Source of the DNA: Gryllotalpicola protaetiae | GTDB lineage: Bacteria > Actinomycetota > Actinomycetes > Actinomycetales > Microbacteriaceae | Reading direction: 5' to 3' | NCBI RefSeq assembly: GCF_003627055.1 | Contig: NZ_CP032624.1 | Span: 3,286,001-3,350,000 of the forward strand | DNA length: 64,000 nucleotides | Part shown: positions 1-12,042 of the stretch, piece after piece | Layout of the letters: each line of letters starts with the position of its first letter | Position numbering within the stretch: the stretch's first letter is position 1 | Made by a program: the position numbers and the translations under genes | Notes under the pieces: generated by a model | What the model was told of the DNA's origin: nothing | The model's database searches: none | The model's input: the letters and a program-made list of their open reading frames with translations, nothing else

Positions 1-1
1 C

Positions 2-1453
<1,452 letters not shown>

Positions 1454-1466
1454 TGCGCCGCCAATG

Positions 1467-1958
1467 CTACGACCGCCGAGGCAGCAGCCTCACGAACAGC
1501 AGAGCGCCGAGTGCGAGCAGGGCGAGGGCGGCGACCAGCACGGCGGGCTGCCAGGTGGCGTGGGGCGTCGCGCGCAGCCAGAGCGCAAGCGCGAGCAGGC
1601 CCTCGCATGGCACGACAGCGGCAGCGATGACGCGCAACGGCCTGACGAAGACGCCGACCGCGACCCGGGCGCGTGGAGGGATCAGTGCGACGCGTGCTGC
1701 GAGCAGCTGTGCGAGCGCGACACCGGCGAGGATCACGTAGGGGCGCCAGTTCGCCGGGTCGGCCGGGGCGACGATCTCGCTCAGGGCGAGGCTCAGCATC
1801 GCCACCCACGCGAGCTGCACCCAGGGGGTCGCCACCGCCACGAGGGCGGCGACGGCCGCGATCCAGCCCCAGGCATCCCCCGCATGCACACCGGCGAGCA
1901 CGAGCAGCAGCACACCGAGCCCTGCGCGCGCGGCCCATGCAGGGATCTCCGTGCTCAC
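1467..1958 (-). CDS. small multi-pass membrane protein at the end of the MoxR/DUF58 operon
   Basis: A 163-residue protein, almost entirely hydrophobic Ala/Leu/Val stretches, which I read as about five membrane helices with short Arg-rich loops and a C-terminal Arg-Arg-Ser. I do not recognise a named family. The start is GTG at 1958, whose GTGA overlaps the stop of the upstream DUF58 gene; an earlier ATG in the same frame would run into the DUF58 gene. It is the last gene of a run whose members overlap by 4 bases or lie close together, so it probably works with the MoxR/DUF58 system at the membrane. Confidence 0.75.
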   Translation of the reverse strand: MSTEIPAWAARAGLGVLLLVLAGVHAGDAWGWIAAVAALVAVATPWVQLAWVAMLSLALSEIVAPADPANWRPYVILAGVALAQLLAARVALIPPRARVAVGVFVRPLRVIAAAVVPCEGLLALALWLRATPHATWQPAVLVAALALLALGALLFVRLLPRRS

Positions 1959-3322
1959 CGCACGGCTCCGGCTCGCTGCTGCCGCGGCCTCGACAGAGAG
2001 AGCAGCATCGCCTCGCGCTCGGCGTCGATGACGTCGAGCCCCCACGGCAGCAGCTCGACGCCGCCACGGGCGAGCGCCGTAAGCCGGTTCGCACGGTCCA
2101 TCATGATGAGCCGGTGCGCGATGCGGCGCTCAGTCGTGAGCGTGTCGGTTCGGGCGGGCGGCAATACGTCGACGGCGATGACGCGGTGGCCGGATGCCGC
2201 GAACTGCAGCGCAGCGACAGCGGGGTGGTCGTCGAGGAACGTCGAGAGCAGGAACACCGCGGCCCCTGGCGTCACGAGCGGCGCACGCCGCGTCGTGCGC
2301 TGCGCCCCGGACGGCGCCGTCGCCGCGATCGAGCGCAGCAGGCGGTCGAGGTGCCGCGTGCCGGCACCCGGTCGGACGACGCGGCCGGGCACGGCCAGGT
2401 CGGTGAGCGCGACGCGGTCGCCCTGGCGCAGGTAGCCCGCCGCGATCGAGGAGGCGGCCGAGCGCGTGACGTCGAGCGACGTCGTTCCGCTCTCCACGGG
2501 GTTGAAGACCGCCCAGGTGTCGACGTTCTCACCGACGTCGTCTGCGCTGTCGATGATGACGAACACGGTCGCGTCGGCCTGCGCGCGCGTGCGGCGTACA
2601 TACAGCTCACCAGGGTCGCGGGCGAGCCTGGCGGTCGTCTTCCAGTCGATGCGGCGCAGCCGGTCGCCGGGGCGGAAGCGGTCGATGTCGTGGAAGTCGC
2701 CGCCGTCGCCGGGGCGGGAAGAGTCGTGGCTGCCGGTCATGCCGGTGAGACGCCGCGGCAGCGGCAGCGCGCCGATCGGCGCGAACGCGGGGGTGATCGT
2801 GCGATCGAACGAGACCGGTCCGTCGATGTCGCTGAGGAACGCCCCACCGCTCGCGACGAGCCGCCACTCGATCGCGACGACGCGCTGCGGGCCGGAGTGC
2901 GGTGTGCGCACCCGCCCGCGGAACTCGACGGGACGGCCGGGCGAAGAGGCCACCACGTGCACACGCGGGCGCACGCCCAGTTCGAGCACGCGCAGCTGCA
3001 CGGCTTCGACGCCGGGCGCGGCGTCGAGCCGCAGGCGATAACCGAGCGCCCCGTCGCGCGGGGTGCGGTCGCCGATGAGCTCGACCGTTGTGGGAGCGCT
3101 CGGTGCGGCATCCATCGCCTGCTCGCCTGACGCCGCGCGCGGCCGCCTGTCCCATGCCCAGGCCGCGAGAATGAGCAGCGGCAGCCCCATGACGACCGCG
3201 TCGGCGTGCCCGCTGACGATGCCGGCGGCGACCGTGACGATGCCGACGATGACCGCGCCGGTCTGCCCGACGGTCAACCGCCAGCGCGGGTGCGGTGCTG
3301 CCGGCCCCGAGCCTGCGCTCAT
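1955..3322 (-). CDS. DUF58 domain protein
   Basis: 455 residues. Two adjacent hydrophobic helices near residues 18–57 anchor it in the membrane. The cytoplasmic part contains the DUF58 hallmark RPGD-x(2)-RRIDWK-x(2)-ARL, followed by a von Willebrand A-like fold. DUF58 proteins nearly always sit beside a MoxR AAA+ ATPase, thought to act with them as a chaperone or remodelling pair; the molecular substrate is not established. The start ATG (3322) overlaps the MoxR stop in an ATGA, and its own stop overlaps the next gene, so expression is probably coupled across the operon. Confidence 0.9.
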   Translation of the reverse strand: MSAGSGPAAPHPRWRLTVGQTGAVIVGIVTVAAGIVSGHADAVVMGLPLLILAAWAWDRRPRAASGEQAMDAAPSAPTTVELIGDRTPRDGALGYRLRLDAAPGVEAVQLRVLELGVRPRVHVVASSPGRPVEFRGRVRTPHSGPQRVVAIEWRLVASGGAFLSDIDGPVSFDRTITPAFAPIGALPLPRRLTGMTGSHDSSRPGDGGDFHDIDRFRPGDRLRRIDWKTTARLARDPGELYVRRTRAQADATVFVIIDSADDVGENVDTWAVFNPVESGTTSLDVTRSAASSIAAGYLRQGDRVALTDLAVPGRVVRPGAGTRHLDRLLRSIAATAPSGAQRTTRRAPLVTPGAAVFLLSTFLDDHPAVAALQFAASGHRVIAVDVLPPARTDTLTTERRIAHRLIMMDRANRLTALARGGVELLPWGLDVIDAEREAMLLSLSRPRQQRAGAVR

Positions 3323-4299
3323 ACGCTCGGCGCGCCGACCGCGGGCGGCCCTGCGACGACGCCGACCAGCTCGGTGACGACGTCGAGCGGGTTCACTCCG
3401 GTGGCCCAGGCCTGCGCGGTGAGCGACAGGCGGTGCGCGAGCACCGGGATCGCGATCGCCTTGATGTCGTCGGGCGTCACGAAGTCGCGGCCGGCGATCA
3501 CGGCACGGGCACGGGCGACGAGCATGAGGCCCTGCGAACCGCGCGGCGAGGCGCCGACCTGAACGGCTGCGTGGCGGCGGGTCGCCGTCGCGAGGTCGAC
3601 ACAGTACGCCGCGATGTCGGGGTCGACGTGCACCGTCTCGACGCCCGCCTGCATCGCGGCGAGCGTGCCGACAGAGACGACGGGCTCGACCGTCGCGACC
3701 TCGTGTCGGCGCGCGACTCGGGCGAGCAGGACCTGCTGCTCCCCCGCGCGGTCGGGGTAGCCGACCGACAGGCGCACCATGAAGCGGTCGAGCTGCGCCT
3801 CGGGCAACTGGTAGGTGCCCTCGAACTCGATCGGATTGCTCGTCGCGATGACGTGGAACGGCTTCGGCAGCGGGAAGCTGCTGCCCTCGACGGTCACCTG
3901 TCCTTCCGCCATCGCCTCGAGCAGCGCCGATTGGGTCTTCGGCGCGGTGCGGTTGATCTCGTCGGCGAGGAAGAGGCCGGTGAACACCGGCCCCGGCCGG
4001 AACACGAACTCGGCGGTGCCCGGCTGGTAGATGTACGAGCCCGTGATGTCGGAGGGCAGCAGGTCGGGCGTGCACTGCAGCCGGCGGAAGTCGAGGCCGA
4101 GAGCCGATGCGATGCTGCGGGCCGCGAGCGTCTTGCCGAGCCCCGGGACGTCTTCGAACAGCACATGACCGCCCGCGAGGATCGCCGCGAGCGCCGTCGT
4201 CAACGGTGCGCGCATGCCGACCACGACGGTGCCGACGCGGTCGAGCACCTCGTTCGCGAGGCGAGAGATCTCGGCGACGGGCAGGGCTTGGTCGGTCAT
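3319..4299 (-). CDS. MoxR-family AAA+ ATPase
   Basis: 326 residues. Walker A is GLGKT at residues 53–57; the Walker B region reads LFLADEINR, and sensor and arginine-finger regions follow as in AAA_3 (MoxR) ATPases. It probably remodels or assembles partner proteins in an ATP-dependent way together with the adjacent DUF58 protein. The start ATG at 4299 is chosen over an in-frame start 36 bases upstream because a Shine-Dalgarno AAGGAG sits a few bases before it and the alternative adds a non-conserved tail. It overlaps DUF58 by ATGA. Confidence 0.93.
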   Translation of the reverse strand: MTDQALPVAEISRLANEVLDRVGTVVVGMRAPLTTALAAILAGGHVLFEDVPGLGKTLAARSIASALGLDFRRLQCTPDLLPSDITGSYIYQPGTAEFVFRPGPVFTGLFLADEINRTAPKTQSALLEAMAEGQVTVEGSSFPLPKPFHVIATSNPIEFEGTYQLPEAQLDRFMVRLSVGYPDRAGEQQVLLARVARRHEVATVEPVVSVGTLAAMQAGVETVHVDPDIAAYCVDLATATRRHAAVQVGASPRGSQGLMLVARARAVIAGRDFVTPDDIKAIAIPVLAHRLSLTAQAWATGVNPLDVVTELVGVVAGPPAVGAPSV

Positions 4300-4309
4300 C
4301 GGTGCTCCT

Positions 4310-4783
4310 TTACGCGGTGATGCCGTCAAGCGCATCGAGGCAGGCCAGCACCGCGGACTGGCTGGGCATGCTCGACACGTTAGCGTGCAACGTCGCGTAT
4401 GCGCGCTTCCCGATCAGGGCCTCGATCTCACTGCGATCGGATGCCGCGTCGAGGTCGAGCCCGCGCTGCGCCAGCCGGTTGCGGGCCACCTCGCGCACGC
4501 GGTGGAAGGCGCGCTGCTGCACGTGCCCGTGCAGATCGGCGACCGCCCAGCCGAGCACGTGCACGTCGTCGCGCGAACCGTCGGCGGGTTCCGGCCGGTG
4601 CTTCGGCCAGATCGGCTCTTCGAGCGAGGGTGCTGCACGCCACACCGCTACCAAGGCGGCGGCCACCATGCCGATCGTGAAGCCCCACCACGGACCGGCG
4701 CCGAAGAACCAGATCGCCGCGCCCGCGATGACACCCACGAGAACGGCGGGGCCGAGCACACGCCCGCGCACGAGGGCGCTCAT
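4310..4783 (-). CDS. two-helix membrane protein in the MoxR operon
   Basis: 157 residues. Two hydrophobic helices lie near residues 8–45, separated by an aromatic Gly-Pro-Trp-Trp-Gly turn, followed by a soluble tail of about 110 residues that looks helical and charged. Its place between the DUF4129 protein and MoxR suggests a MoxR-cluster accessory protein, but I recognise no named domain. The start at 4783 overlaps the upstream stop as ATGA, which rules out the in-frame ATG 30 bases upstream. Confidence 0.75.
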   Translation of the reverse strand: MSALVRGRVLGPAVLVGVIAGAAIWFFGAGPWWGFTIGMVAAALVAVWRAAPSLEEPIWPKHRPEPADGSRDDVHVLGWAVADLHGHVQQRAFHRVREVARNRLAQRGLDLDAASDRSEIEALIGKRAYATLHANVSSMPSQSAVLACLDALDGITA

Positions 4784-5466
4784 CGCCGCGCCCGCAGGAC
4801 CGGCTCGTGCCACGAGTCGAGCAGCTTCTCGATCGCAGCGCGCGCCCTGCGCACCTCTGCCGAGGTGATCTCGTGCGCGCCGAAGCGCACACTCTGGTAG
4901 ACCTCGACGAGCTGTGCGGCGGCCGCTCCATCGGCCTGCACGCGGGTGATCACCCGCGTCGTGAACTCCGTCGGCGTCTCGGCCGCGCGCCGCTCGACGC
5001 CCGAGTCCTCGGCGGCGGCCTGCAGCCCGAGCCAGGCACGCACTACCGCGTCGGCGGGCTCGCGGTCACCCGCGAGCTCGTCGAGCGCGAGCCGCAGGCC
5101 CCGGTGCACGATCGGCGCGTCCGGTTCGGCCTCTGGCTCGGCGCTCTCGTCGGGGGCGAGCGGCGGCTCGTCGTCTGCGACGGCGCCGATCACGGGTTGC
5201 GCAGTGCGCGTCGCCCACAGGCGCAGCAGCACGCGCACCACCAGCCAGCCGACCAGGACCGCCGCTGCCGCGACGACGACCCCCAGAACGATGGGCGCCA
5301 GCGGCGACGTCTGCGCATGATCGGGGTGCTGCTCCGGCGGCAGCGTCGGCGCGCTCGTGACCGCGGGCGGCGGCTCGGTGCCGAAGAGCCCGGGGTTCCA
5401 GATCGGCCCGCCGAAATGTAGGCCGCGCGCGAACGCCACCGCCGCGAACAGCACGGCGCCGAGCAT
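4780..5466 (-). CDS. DUF4129 domain membrane protein
   Basis: 228 residues. One hydrophobic segment at the N-terminus, a Pro-rich extracytoplasmic loop, a second strong helix near residues 57–87, an acidic Asp/Glu/Pro linker, then the DUF4129 region with TPTEF, a helix, and Y-x(2)-VRFG near the end. DUF4129 also occurs at the C-terminus of transglutaminase-like proteins in MoxR/DUF58 clusters, which fits this neighbourhood. The frame stays open upstream into the end of uvrB without another ATG or GTG, so the first helix may be slightly longer if a non-standard start is used. First gene of the operon. Confidence 0.82.
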   Translation of the reverse strand: MLGAVLFAAVAFARGLHFGGPIWNPGLFGTEPPPAVTSAPTLPPEQHPDHAQTSPLAPIVLGVVVAAAAVLVGWLVVRVLLRLWATRTAQPVIGAVADDEPPLAPDESAEPEAEPDAPIVHRGLRLALDELAGDREPADAVVRAWLGLQAAAEDSGVERRAAETPTEFTTRVITRVQADGAAAAQLVEVYQSVRFGAHEITSAEVRRARAAIEKLLDSWHEPVLRARR

Positions 5467-5504
5467 GGCGCAGCCGATCAGCGTGCGGAAGCCGGCTGCG
5501 CGGT

Positions 5505-7577
<2,073 letters not shown>

Positions 7578-7586
7578 GCAATCAGT

Positions 7587-10500
7587 CTAGGAAGAGGGTG
7601 TGACATTGAGGCGGGCGGATGCCTGCCCGCCCAGCTCCAGCACGGTGCCCGCGCCCCGGAAGCGCGCGTCGTGCGTCACGAGCACCTGCGTCTTCTGGCG
7701 CAGGGCGACGCCGAGATCGACGATGAGCGCCTCGGCGGCCTCACTGTCGAGGTGAGCGGTGGGCTCGTCGAGCAGCACCACGTCGGCATCGGCGAGCAGC
7801 GTGCGCGCGACCGCGACGCGCTGCCGCTGCCCGCCGGAGAGGAAGGCGCCGCCCGAGCCGATCGGGGTGTCCAGCCCCAGCGGCAGCGTTGCGAGCAGCG
7901 GCCCGAGGCCGACCTGCTCGATGACGTCGATCAGCTCGGCATCCGTCGCCTGATCGTCGCGCCCGCGCGCGATCTGCAGATTGCCGCGCAGCGTCGAGTC
8001 GAACAGGTGCCCTTCCTGAGGGCACCAGGCGACGCGGCGGCGCAGGCCATCGGGGTCGAGAAGCGCGGCATCCGCCTCGCCGAGCAGGTAGCGGCCGGCC
8101 GTCGGTGCGAGATAGCGCAGCAGCACGCCGAGCAGCGTCGTCTTGCCGCTGCCGGACGGCCCGGTGACGACGAGCGTCTCACCCGCCGCCGCGCGCGCCG
8201 AGACGTGCGCGAACACGTCGCGCTCAGCCTGTGGGTAGCGGTAGGCGAGATCGGCGAGCCGGATGCCGCGCACCGGCGCCACCGGAAGGCCCGGCTCCTC
8301 GTGCTCGGCCGTGTCGGCGGCTGCCGTGACGGGAGCGACGCGACGCAGCACCTGCGCGAGCTCAGGCCAGTGCTGGGCGGCGCCGATCGCCTCGAGCACC
8401 GGCTCGATGAGCGCAAGCGGCGTCAGCACGAACACGGCGATGAGCGGCACGGGCAGCGTGCCGGCCGCATGCGCGGGCACGGCGATCAGCAGCATGCCCA
8501 TCGCGGTGGCCGCGCAGGCGAGCGTGGCGAGGGCGGCGCCCGCGCCCAGCGCGGTCGCCGAATGCCGGGCGGATGCCGCGGCGCGCGCACCCGCCCGCGA
8601 CACCGCCTCGAGCTCGCCCGCCGCCGCGCCGTTCGCGGCGAGGTCGTCGCGCGCGGCGAGCAGCGCCGCGACGCGGCGCACGATGGCCGAGCGGTCGAGG
8701 TCGCGGCCGCGCGACGCGCGCGCGTCGGCGGCGACGGCGACGGCTGCTCCCCCGCCGAGGGCGACGACGCAGCACGCGAGCAGCAGTACGCCGGCCGGCG
8801 CCCACAGCACCCAGAGGGCGACGACCGCGGCGAGGAGCGCGATGACGCCCGACGCGAGCGGGACGACGACGCGCGGCGCGAGGTCGCGCACTCGGTCGCC
8901 GTCGCCGATCAGCCGGTCGAGGGTGTTCGCGGCGGTGAGCTCCACGCGGCCGGCAGGGCCCTGGGCTGCGAGGCCGCTCCACAGCCGCATCCGCAACTCG
9001 GTGAGCGACGCGAATACGGCGTCATGTGTGACGAGCCGCTCGGCGTAGCGCAGTGCCGCGCGCCCCAAGCCGAAGAAGCGCACGCCGACGATGGCGACCT
9101 CGAGGAACAGGATCGGCGGATGCTCGGCCGCGCGCACGATCAGCCAGCCCGACAGTGCGGTGAGCGCGGTGGCGAAGAGCGCCGCGAGCGTGCCGAGCCC
9201 GATCGCTCCGGCGAGCTTCCAGCCGGCCGGCGCCAGTACGCGCGCGAGCTCGCGCAGCGCGCCGCCCCCATCGCCCGTTCCCCCGGTCGTCACGAAGTCG
9301 CGCTGCGCCGGGTCGTTGCGCGCACTTTCTGACGATCGAGCGGCCGCCCCCTCGGCTCGGTCGTCAGAAAGTCGGCCATGAGGGGCGGAACTCGGTGAGA
9401 AAGTGACGACCGCGGCGGTCGTGGGCTCGCCGAGGGTGACGCGCTCGTCGGCCAGCGCGCGCAGCTCGGGGTCGTGCGAGGCGACCACGACGGCGACGCC
9501 TCGCGCGCGCAGCCCACCGATCTCGGCGCGCACCAGCGCGGCCGAGGCCGGGTCGAGGTGAGCCGTCGGCTCGTCGAGCAGCGCGACGCGCACGCCGTCG
9601 TCGACGCGCGCGAGCACGCGAGCGAAGGCGAGGCGGCGCTGCTCCCCCGGCGACAGCCGCGCGGGGTCAGCGTCGGGGAGGCCGAGCCGTTCGAGCAGGG
9701 TGCGGGCTACGGCATCCGTCGCCCCGTACGCGATCAACTCGGCGACGGCGCCCTCGCGGGCGAACTGCGGGTGCTGCGGCAGCCACGCGAGCTCGGTCGG
9801 CGCCGCGATCGCCCCCGACACGAGAGCGTCGTCGTCGAGCTCTGCCCCGCGTCCTGCGAGAACGCGCAGCGCGGTCGATTTTCCGGCGCCGCTCGGCCCG
9901 TCGATGGCGACCACGGTGCCGGGCCGCGCGGTGAACGACAGCCGCGAGACGGCGTCGGAGGCCCGCCCAGCATGCCGCACCGTGAGCCCGGTCACGGCGA
10001 TGCCGTCCTCGGCGGCGGTGCGAGCCAGATCAGCCCCGCCGGATGCCTGATCGAGCACCTCCTGCACCCGCCGCCGCGCGTCGAGCCCGGTCTGCGAGGC
10101 GTGGAACGCCGAGCCGATGTCGCGGAACGGCGCGTAGCACTCCGGCGCCAGCACAAGCGCGAGCAAGCCCGCCTCGAGCGTCATGGTGCCTGAGACGAGC
10201 CGCACGCCGACGAACACCGCGACGAGGGCCACCGACAGGGTCGCGATCAGCTCGAGCGCGAGCGCCGACTGGAAGGCCGTGCGCAGCGTGCCGAGCGAGG
10301 TGACCCGCCAGTCGTCGGAGAGCTTCCGCAGCGCGGCGCTCTGCTCGCGCTCACGACCGAGCCCGATCAGCACGGGCAGCCCGCGCGCGAGTTCGACCAG
10401 GTGGTCGGAGAGCCGCGCGAGCGCGCTCGTCGCCTGCGCCACCGAGTCGCGCGTGTGCAGCCCGATGAGCGCCATGAACACCGGGATCAGCGGGATCGTC

Positions 10501-10955
10501 AGCACCACGATCAGCGCCGAGACCCAGTCGGCCGCGAGGATGCGCAGGCCCACGAGCAACGGCACCGCCACGGCACCGACCAGCGTCGGCAGGAACACCG
10601 TGTAGTAGCGGTCGAGCTCGTCGAGGCCGGCCGTGGCGACGGTCGTCGTCGCGCCGACGGAGCCTCTGGCATCCGTCACCGCACGATCCAGCACGCGCGC
10701 GCGCAACTTCTCCTTCACGCCGAGAGAGATCCGAGCGGATGCCGCCTGCAGTGCCCACGTCGAGAGGCCGCGCAGCGCTGCTCCGAGCAGTCCGATCCAG
10801 AGGGCGGATCGCCAGGCGTCCGTGTGGCTGAACAACGACGCCAGCCCGCTGGCGACCCCCTGCGCCACGAGCACCAGCCCGGCGGCCTTGACGGCCCCGA
10901 GCAGCCCCAGAAGATAGAGGGCGGGCCGCCCGAGGTCGCCCCGAACGGGCTTCAC
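7587..10955 (-). CDS. cydDC: CydDC fused ABC exporter (cytochrome bd assembly)
   Basis: 1122 residues: CydD and CydC fused in one chain, as usual in actinobacteria. Exports cysteine/glutathione and is needed to assemble cytochrome bd. Half 1: six-helix membrane domain, Walker A GPSGAGKST (about 353–360), signature LSPGE, Walker B with DEPTAHLD. Half 2: membrane domain, Walker A GPSGSGKTT (about 932–939), LSGGQRQR, DEPTAHLD. The start GTG at 10955 overlaps the cydB stop as GTGA. Odd: the linker between halves (about residues 515–557) is encoded by palindromic repeat DNA of the same family as the array before rpsA. Confidence 0.95.
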   Translation of the reverse strand: MKPVRGDLGRPALYLLGLLGAVKAAGLVLVAQGVASGLASLFSHTDAWRSALWIGLLGAALRGLSTWALQAASARISLGVKEKLRARVLDRAVTDARGSVGATTTVATAGLDELDRYYTVFLPTLVGAVAVPLLVGLRILAADWVSALIVVLTIPLIPVFMALIGLHTRDSVAQATSALARLSDHLVELARGLPVLIGLGREREQSAALRKLSDDWRVTSLGTLRTAFQSALALELIATLSVALVAVFVGVRLVSGTMTLEAGLLALVLAPECYAPFRDIGSAFHASQTGLDARRRVQEVLDQASGGADLARTAAEDGIAVTGLTVRHAGRASDAVSRLSFTARPGTVVAIDGPSGAGKSTALRVLAGRGAELDDDALVSGAIAAPTELAWLPQHPQFAREGAVAELIAYGATDAVARTLLERLGLPDADPARLSPGEQRRLAFARVLARVDDGVRVALLDEPTAHLDPASAALVRAEIGGLRARGVAVVVASHDPELRALADERVTLGEPTTAAVVTFSPSSAPHGRLSDDRAEGAAARSSESARNDPAQRDFVTTGGTGDGGGALRELARVLAPAGWKLAGAIGLGTLAALFATALTALSGWLIVRAAEHPPILFLEVAIVGVRFFGLGRAALRYAERLVTHDAVFASLTELRMRLWSGLAAQGPAGRVELTAANTLDRLIGDGDRVRDLAPRVVVPLASGVIALLAAVVALWVLWAPAGVLLLACCVVALGGGAAVAVAADARASRGRDLDRSAIVRRVAALLAARDDLAANGAAAGELEAVSRAGARAAASARHSATALGAGAALATLACAATAMGMLLIAVPAHAAGTLPVPLIAVFVLTPLALIEPVLEAIGAAQHWPELAQVLRRVAPVTAAADTAEHEEPGLPVAPVRGIRLADLAYRYPQAERDVFAHVSARAAAGETLVVTGPSGSGKTTLLGVLLRYLAPTAGRYLLGEADAALLDPDGLRRRVAWCPQEGHLFDSTLRGNLQIARGRDDQATDAELIDVIEQVGLGPLLATLPLGLDTPIGSGGAFLSGGQRQRVAVARTLLADADVVLLDEPTAHLDSEAAEALIVDLGVALRQKTQVLVTHDARFRGAGTVLELGGQASARLNVTPSS
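9285..9411. repeat. alternating palindromic repeat inside the cydDC linker
   Basis: Four copies of a 16-base word in alternating orientation at 9285, about 9321, 9359 and about 9396, roughly 36 bases apart. The clearest is GGTCGTCACGAAGTCG at 9285–9300. ACTTTCTGACGA (9324–9335) and TCGTCAGAAAGT (9361–9372) are perfect inverted partners, and the outer GGTCGTCAC / GTGACGACC (9285–9293, 9403–9411) pair as well. The block is read through in frame by cydDC and makes a Ser/Asp/Arg/Ala-rich, probably disordered linker. It is related to the array at 15986–16109. Confidence 0.8.
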
Positions 10956-12025
10956 TTGGCGAACGGCTGGCTCGCGGCGTCCGACCGCCCGGCCGCTGCC
11001 GCGACCGCGGCCTGGAACGGCGTCGCGTCGGGGATCGAGTCGCTGGTGAGCCGCTTGCGGAACACCCAGTACGTCCACGCCTGGTACGCGAGCACGAGTG
11101 GCACGCCGATCAGCGCGACCCACGACATCACCTCGAGCGTGTACGGCGCGGCCGAGGCGTTCGACACCGTGAGGTCCCAGGCGTGATTCGTCGACGACGG
11201 CAGCACGACGGGATACATGGCCTCGAAGATCGTCGCGGTGCCCGCCACGATGAAGATGCCGAGGCCGAGGAATGCGAGCCCTTCCTTCCGTGCCCGCGCT
11301 TCGATCGCCCACCACACGACGGCCGCGACACCGATGAGGAGGGTGACCCAGGCGACCGGGTGCCCGCTGCGCACCGTCACCCAGATCGCCCAGAGCGCGA
11401 TCGGCACGAGGCAGATGATGCCCCACGGCCAGGCGAACGCCGCCGCGCGTTCGCGCACCGGCCCGTCCGTCTTGAGTGCGAGGAAGTCCGCGGAGTGCAC
11501 GAGCGCGAAGCCGACGACGGCGAGTCCGCCGAGGACGGCGTAGCCGTTGAACCACGCGAACGGGCCGCCGGTCAGGTCGCCGTTGTGGTTGAGCGGCAGG
11601 CCGGTCGAGGTGAGGGCGAGGCCCGCGCCGATGCCGAACGCGGCGACGAACGAGCCGAGGCCGAGGCACCAGGTCCACACGTCGACCCAGCGCTGCGAGT
11701 TGCCTTTGCCCCGGTACTCGATGGCGACGGCGCGCAGGATCAGGCCGAGCAGCACGAGGATCAGCGGAATGTACAGGGCCGAGAACAGTGACGCGTACCA
11801 GAACGGGAATGCCGCGAAGGTCGCGCCGCCCGCCGTCAGCAGCCACACCTCGTTGCCGTCCCAGACCGGGCCGATGGTGTTCAGCATCACGCGGCGCTCG
11901 CGCTCGTTGCGGGCGAGCAGCAGCATGTGCATCGCGACGCCGAGGTCGAAGCCCTCGAGGAACAGGTAGCCGGTCCACAGCACGGCGATGAGGATGAACC
12001 AGAGGGTGGGCAGGAAATCAACCAT
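10952..12025 (-). CDS. cydB: cytochrome bd ubiquinol/menaquinol oxidase subunit II
   Basis: 357 residues with about eight or nine membrane helices. Subunit II of the high-affinity bd-type terminal oxidase, structurally paired with CydA. Family features: N-terminal LEGFDLGVAM, GPVWDGNEVWLL, and the C-terminal AYQAWTYWVFRKRL stretch. The start ATG at 12025 has GAGAGGA about 8 bases upstream. It lies 17 bases after cydA, and its stop overlaps the cydDC start. Bd oxidases support respiration at low oxygen or when the bcc-aa3 branch is blocked. Confidence 0.97.
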   Translation of the reverse strand: MVDFLPTLWFILIAVLWTGYLFLEGFDLGVAMHMLLLARNERERRVMLNTIGPVWDGNEVWLLTAGGATFAAFPFWYASLFSALYIPLILVLLGLILRAVAIEYRGKGNSQRWVDVWTWCLGLGSFVAAFGIGAGLALTSTGLPLNHNGDLTGGPFAWFNGYAVLGGLAVVGFALVHSADFLALKTDGPVRERAAAFAWPWGIICLVPIALWAIWVTVRSGHPVAWVTLLIGVAAVVWWAIEARARKEGLAFLGLGIFIVAGTATIFEAMYPVVLPSSTNHAWDLTVSNASAAPYTLEVMSWVALIGVPLVLAYQAWTYWVFRKRLTSDSIPDATPFQAAVAAAAGRSDAASQPFAK

Positions 12026-12042
12026 GATCGGATTCCTCTCGC

